Origin: Parvibaculum sp.
GTDB taxonomy: Bacteria; Pseudomonadota; Alphaproteobacteria; Parvibaculales; Parvibaculaceae
Direction: 5' to 3'
Length of the DNA stretch: 32,267 nucleotides
NCBI GenBank assembly: GCA_030649335.1
Contig: JAUSLL010000032.1
Span: 1-32,267 of the forward strand
The notes under the pieces were generated by a model that did not search any database, was not told the origin of the DNA, and was given only the letters and a program-made list of their open reading frames with translations. Position numbers and translations under genes: made by a program. Below, in pieces: positions 29,192 through 32,267 of the stretch (its first letter is position 1; each line of letters starts with the position of its first letter).

Positions 29192-30409
29192 ATGGCAGAC
29201 CGGAAAATGCGCTTCGGCGCTTTCATCGCCCCGTTCCATCCGCTGGATGAGAACCCGACACTCGCGATCGAACGCGACATCGAACTGATCCAGCACATGG
29301 ATCGCCTCGGCTACGACGAAGCCTGGATCGGTGAACACCATTCAGCCGGTTACGAAATCATCGCCTCGCCGGAATTGTTCATCGCCACCGTTGCCGAACG
29401 TACCAAGCACATCAAGCTCGGCACAGGCGTTTCCTCGCTCCCCTATCATCACCCGCTGATGCTGGCTGACCGCATCAACCAGCTCGATCACATCACGCGC
29501 GGCCGCGTCATGTTCGGCGTCGGGCCCGGCGCTCTGCCGTCGGACGCTTTCATGATGGGCATCGAAGTCGCCAAACAACGCGACATGATGGACGAGGCGC
29601 TCGACGCCATCGTGCCGCTGCTGCGTGGCGAAACCGTCAACATGAAAACCGATTGGTTCACGCTCAACAACGCCCGCCTGCAGATGACGCCTTACTCGCG
29701 TCCCCATGTGGATATCGCGGTCGCCAGTCAGGTCTCGCCGACAGGCGCGAACGCTGCCGGTCGCCACGGCGTCGGCATGCTCTCCATCGGCGCGACATCA
29801 GCCGGCGGCTTCAACGCGCTCGCCACCAACTGGGCTATCTGCGAAGACAATGCCAAGGACAATGGCAACACCGTTGACCGCAACAACTGGCGTCTCGTCG
29901 GTCCCGTGCACATTGCCGAGACCCGCGAAAAAGCGCGCGAGAACGTGCGCTTCGGTCTTGAGAAATGGCTCTACTATTTCCGCGAAGTCGCCGCCCTGCC
30001 GCTCGCACCCACCGACGGCACAGATCCCGTTGACGCGCTCATCGCCTCCGGCATGGCCGTCATCGGCACACCCGACGATGCCATCGCGCAGATCTCGCGC
30101 CTTCAGGAACAGTCCGGCGGCTTTGGTGCCTTCCTGCAAATGGGCCACAACTGGGCCGATTTCGAAAACACCAAGAAGTCCTACGAAATGATGGCGCGCT
30201 ACGTGCACCCGAAATTCCAGGACCTCAACTCGGCACGCGAAGAATCCCTCAACTGGGCCAAGGACAACCGCGAAACATTCATGGGCCAGGCCATGATGGC
30301 GGTCGGCACGCGCGTCGCCCAGCACATCGAAAAAAAGGGCACCGAAAACATCCGCCCCGAAATCCTCGATGCCATGGGCCTCGGCAAGAAACCCGACGCC
30401 GCGCAGTAA
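29192..30409 (+). CDS. Luciferase-like (LLM class) flavin-dependent monooxygenase
   Basis: A 405-residue TIM-barrel oxidoreductase of the bacterial luciferase superfamily. MRFGAFIAPFHPLDENP opens the barrel; LGYDEAWIGEHHSAGYE, IKLGTGVSSLPYHHPLMLADRINQLDHITRGRVMFGVGPG and the VDIAVASQVSP segment are hallmark regions. It uses reduced FMN from a separate reductase, with O2, to oxidise hydrocarbons, aldehydes, terpenes or ketones. The size and sequence style resemble the limonene-monooxygenase-like subgroup; the substrate is inferred only loosely. ATG at 29192 follows GGGAG, and a TTG at 29159 lacks support. It lies 73 bases after the TetR gene on the same strand and before a strong terminator, so TetR and monooxygenase may form one unit, with the divergent SDR acting on the same compound. 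Confidence 0.93.
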   Translation: MADRKMRFGAFIAPFHPLDENPTLAIERDIELIQHMDRLGYDEAWIGEHHSAGYEIIASPELFIATVAERTKHIKLGTGVSSLPYHHPLMLADRINQLDHITRGRVMFGVGPGALPSDAFMMGIEVAKQRDMMDEALDAIVPLLRGETVNMKTDWFTLNNARLQMTPYSRPHVDIAVASQVSPTGANAAGRHGVGMLSIGATSAGGFNALATNWAICEDNAKDNGNTVDRNNWRLVGPVHIAETREKARENVRFGLEKWLYYFREVAALPLAPTDGTDPVDALIASGMAVIGTPDDAIAQISRLQEQSGGFGAFLQMGHNWADFENTKKSYEMMARYVHPKFQDLNSAREESLNWAKDNRETFMGQAMMAVGTRVAQHIEKKGTENIRPEILDAMGLGKKPDAAQ

Positions 30410-30428
30410 GCGTCACACACACTCAAAG

Positions 30429-30459
30429 AAAAAGGCGGCTCCCACGAGCCGCCTTTTTT
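30429..30459. terminator. Bidirectional rho-independent terminator
   Basis: An 8-bp GC stem, GGCGGCTC (30434-30441) / GAGCCGCC (30446-30453), with loop CCAC. It is flanked by A5 and T6, which extend the stem. It separates the convergent monooxygenase (+) and FATP-like ligase (-). Confidence 0.93.
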
Positions 30460-30477
30460 ATTGCCTCGCTCAAAGCC

Positions 30478-32267
30478 TCAAAGCTTGAACGCCCCCGAAC
30501 AAATCTGCCCGTGCAGGTCCGCTGTCAGCGGTACGAATTTCTTTTCCGTCGGCGAATTGAAATACACCGGTTCCTTGATGAGCATGAGGTCGATCCCCTC
30601 TTTCACCAGTTCAACCTTGCGGTGCTTGAACGTGCCCGTCACTTCCATCTCATGGCTGAGACGGATAAAGAGAGGCCGCGCATAATCGGGCAGTTCCTTG
30701 ATGATGTGCTGATGCAGCTTCACAAGGTCGAGCCCCTCGTCGCAGACGATAGCGGCCATACCGGCCCGCCCGTCCGTGCCCGGCACCGCGACGCCGTAAA
30801 CATTGGCTTCCTTGATGCCCGGAAAAACCGAAATCGCTTCCGACACTTCATTCGTCGAGACGTTCTCGCCCTTCCAGCGGAACGTGTCGCCAATGCGGTC
30901 CACGAAATAGAAATAGCCCTGCTTATCCTGCTTCAAAAGATCGCCGGTGCGGAACCACTGGTCGCCCTTCTCAAACACATCGCGCAGGATTTTCTTTTCG
31001 GTCTCTTCCTTTTTCGCGTAACCGTCAAAGCGTCCGGTCGGCGTGTTCGGATCGTTTGAAATCTTGCCCAGCGCTTCGCCCGCTTCGCCCGGCGCGCATT
31101 TGATGCACATGCCGTTGGCGTCACGCACCACGGTTTCTGTTTCCGTGTTGAAGCGCACCAGCTCGACATTGAATTTCTTTTTCGCCCAGCCGGGAATGCG
31201 GCCGACCGCGCCCACTGTGCCGTCATAGTTCAACAGCGCCACATTGCCCTCCGTCGCGCCGTAAAATTCCAGCACGCGCGGAATGTTGAAACGCTTCTGG
31301 AACGCTGGCCAGATTTCAGGGCGCAAACCATTGCCGATTGCCATGCGGATCTTGTGCTTGCGTTCTTTGGGGTTCACTTCCGCGTTCAGCAAATAGCGGC
31401 AGAGCTCGCCGATATATTGAAACAGCGTCGCTTCATATTTGCCGCAATCGGTGAAGAATTCACGCGCCGAGAACTTGCGCCGGATGATGACCGCGCCACC
31501 GACGGTGAGCACAGCACCCACCGCGCAAACGCCGCCTGCCGAATGATAAAGCGGCAACACGCAATACATACGGTCTTTTTCCGTCGAATTGGACGCGGCT
31601 GAAAAGCCCGCCATCATCGTCAGCACGCGGACATGCGGCAGGCGCGCAGCCTTGGGGTTGCCCGTCGTGCCGCTGGTATAAATATAAAGCGCCTCGTCGT
31701 TGATCGTGAGGTCCTTGCGCGTATCGACAGGCAGAGGATCGGCGGAGAAAAGATCAAGCAGCTTGTCGAGATTTTCGCTGCCCTGCACCGTGCCGCCTGT
31801 CACCCAGGCCTTCATCGGGCGTTCAAGCTGGTCGGTGGCCGACGCAAACCCTTCGGCACATTCCGCGCCCACAATGACGTGGCTCGCACCGGAAATATTG
31901 AGACTATGCGCGAGCGGCCCCTTGATGAGATTGGTATTGATGAGGGCGGCCGCCGCACCGGCTTTCAGCACGCCGATCCAGGCAATGAGATATTCGGGCC
32001 GGTTTTCCATCATCAGCGCGACGACATGGCCCTTGCCCAAGCCCTGCGCCATCGCCCAGCGCGCATAGCGGTTTGCCGCCTCGTCCAGCTCGCGATAGGT
32101 GATCTTGCGGTCTTCAAAATAGATCGCGACATTATTGGGCTTATTGCGCGCAAAGCCTTCAATCAGGTCCGGAAAAGTCTCGGTCGGATGCTTGTATATG
32201 TCGCCAAGCCTCGACAGCGAGCGCAGCGCCGCCCGCAAATAAATGATCTCGTTGCCGATCCGCTTGA
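30478..32267 (-). CDS. Very-long-chain acyl-CoA synthetase, FATP/FadD6-like, 5' end outside window
   Basis: At least 595 residues of a long-chain acyl-CoA synthetase of the fatty-acid-transport-protein (FATP/SLC27) subgroup. YIYTSGTTGNPKAARLPHVR is the AMP-binding loop; FYGATEGN is the FATP version of A5; RFRTGDLL-like WFRTGDLLKQDKQGYFYFVDR is A7; and TGTFKHRKVELVKEG near the end is the FATP signature. It couples uptake and activation of long- and very-long-chain or bulky acids, usually at the membrane. The reading frame stays open to the window edge (IGNEIIYLRAALRSLSRL, as at the start of FadD6-type proteins), so a TTG at 32238 is probably not the true start and the gene continues past 32267. 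The operon context on that side is not visible. Confidence 0.93.
   Translation of the reverse strand, partial: KRIGNEIIYLRAALRSLSRLGDIYKHPTETFPDLIEGFARNKPNNVAIYFEDRKITYRELDEAANRYARWAMAQGLGKGHVVALMMENRPEYLIAWIGVLKAGAAAALINTNLIKGPLAHSLNISGASHVIVGAECAEGFASATDQLERPMKAWVTGGTVQGSENLDKLLDLFSADPLPVDTRKDLTINDEALYIYTSGTTGNPKAARLPHVRVLTMMAGFSAASNSTEKDRMYCVLPLYHSAGGVCAVGAVLTVGGAVIIRRKFSAREFFTDCGKYEATLFQYIGELCRYLLNAEVNPKERKHKIRMAIGNGLRPEIWPAFQKRFNIPRVLEFYGATEGNVALLNYDGTVGAVGRIPGWAKKKFNVELVRFNTETETVVRDANGMCIKCAPGEAGEALGKISNDPNTPTGRFDGYAKKEETEKKILRDVFEKGDQWFRTGDLLKQDKQGYFYFVDRIGDTFRWKGENVSTNEVSEAISVFPGIKEANVYGVAVPGTDGRAGMAAIVCDEGLDLVKLHQHIIKELPDYARPLFIRLSHEMEVTGTFKHRKVELVKEGIDLMLIKEPVYFNSPTEKKFVPLTADLHGQICSGAFKL

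Noticed and set aside
1-32267. CRISPR arrays, tRNA/rRNA genes, insertion sequences, phage or toxin-antitoxin genes
   Set aside because: I saw no spaced direct repeats, cloverleaf-like blocks, transposase or integrase motifs, or terminal inverted repeats. A tool-based scan would be needed to exclude small RNAs.

Overview
The window looks like the chromosome of an alphaproteobacterium with roughly 60% GC. It has dense, short-gapped operons, GGAGG-type ribosome binding sites and a metabolism rich in lipid, aromatic and xenobiotic chemistry. The gene families resemble those of lipid-degrading Hyphomicrobiales or Parvibaculum-like bacteria, but this placement is an inference from family content, not a database match. 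There are 31 protein-coding genes, two of them cut by the window edges. I found no tRNA, rRNA, CRISPR array, insertion sequence or phage gene. No gap between genes exceeds about 300 bases.

Layout. (1) 1-1894: the end of a KefB/C-type K+/H+ antiporter and a RhlG-like short-chain dehydrogenase (SDR), closed by a strong hairpin terminator. (2) 1959-3781 (-): two adjacent paralogous alpha/beta hydrolases. (3) 3903-10164 (+): a likely five-gene operon with a GST-like protein, a DsbA/HCCA-isomerase-like protein, glycerol-3-phosphate dehydrogenase GlpD, a diacylglycerol-kinase-type lipid kinase and an alkyl-DHAP-synthase-like flavoprotein. A Fur-box-like palindrome lies just before it. The last three genes read as a glycerophospholipid or ether-lipid module. 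(4) 10250-18182 (-): two acyl-CoA-synthetase units, an HSL-type esterase, a small unknown protein, an SDR lacking the catalytic Tyr, a DUF924 protein, a feruloyl-CoA-synthase-like ligase and a long-chain acyl-CoA ligase. (5) 18390-21355 (+), divergent from the last ligase: two carboxymuconolactone-decarboxylase-family proteins, an SDR and a metallo-beta-lactamase-fold protein in a tight operon. (6) 21435-23262 (+): an ECF sigma factor, a Tat-exported ferritin-like protein and a c-type cytochrome, preceded by a GGAAC-N17-CGTC promoter-like element. (7) 23332-26812 (+): two GST-family proteins, a secreted Tyr/Pro-rich protein and a secreted YHYH-domain protein. (8) 26921-32267: a rhodanese (-), an SDR (-) divergent from a TetR regulator (+), a luciferase-like flavin monooxygenase (+), and a FATP-type very-long-chain acyl-CoA synthetase (-) that runs off the right edge.

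Taken together, four CoA ligases, four SDRs, three hydrolases, three GSTs, a flavin monooxygenase and a TetR regulator suggest a catabolic neighbourhood for activating and oxidising carboxylic acids (fatty, aromatic or terpenoid/steroid-like). Substrates cannot be read from the sequence. The candidates most worth study are the GlpD / lipid kinase / AGPS-like operon with its Fur-box-like site, and the sigma factor / ferritin-like / cytochrome c unit.
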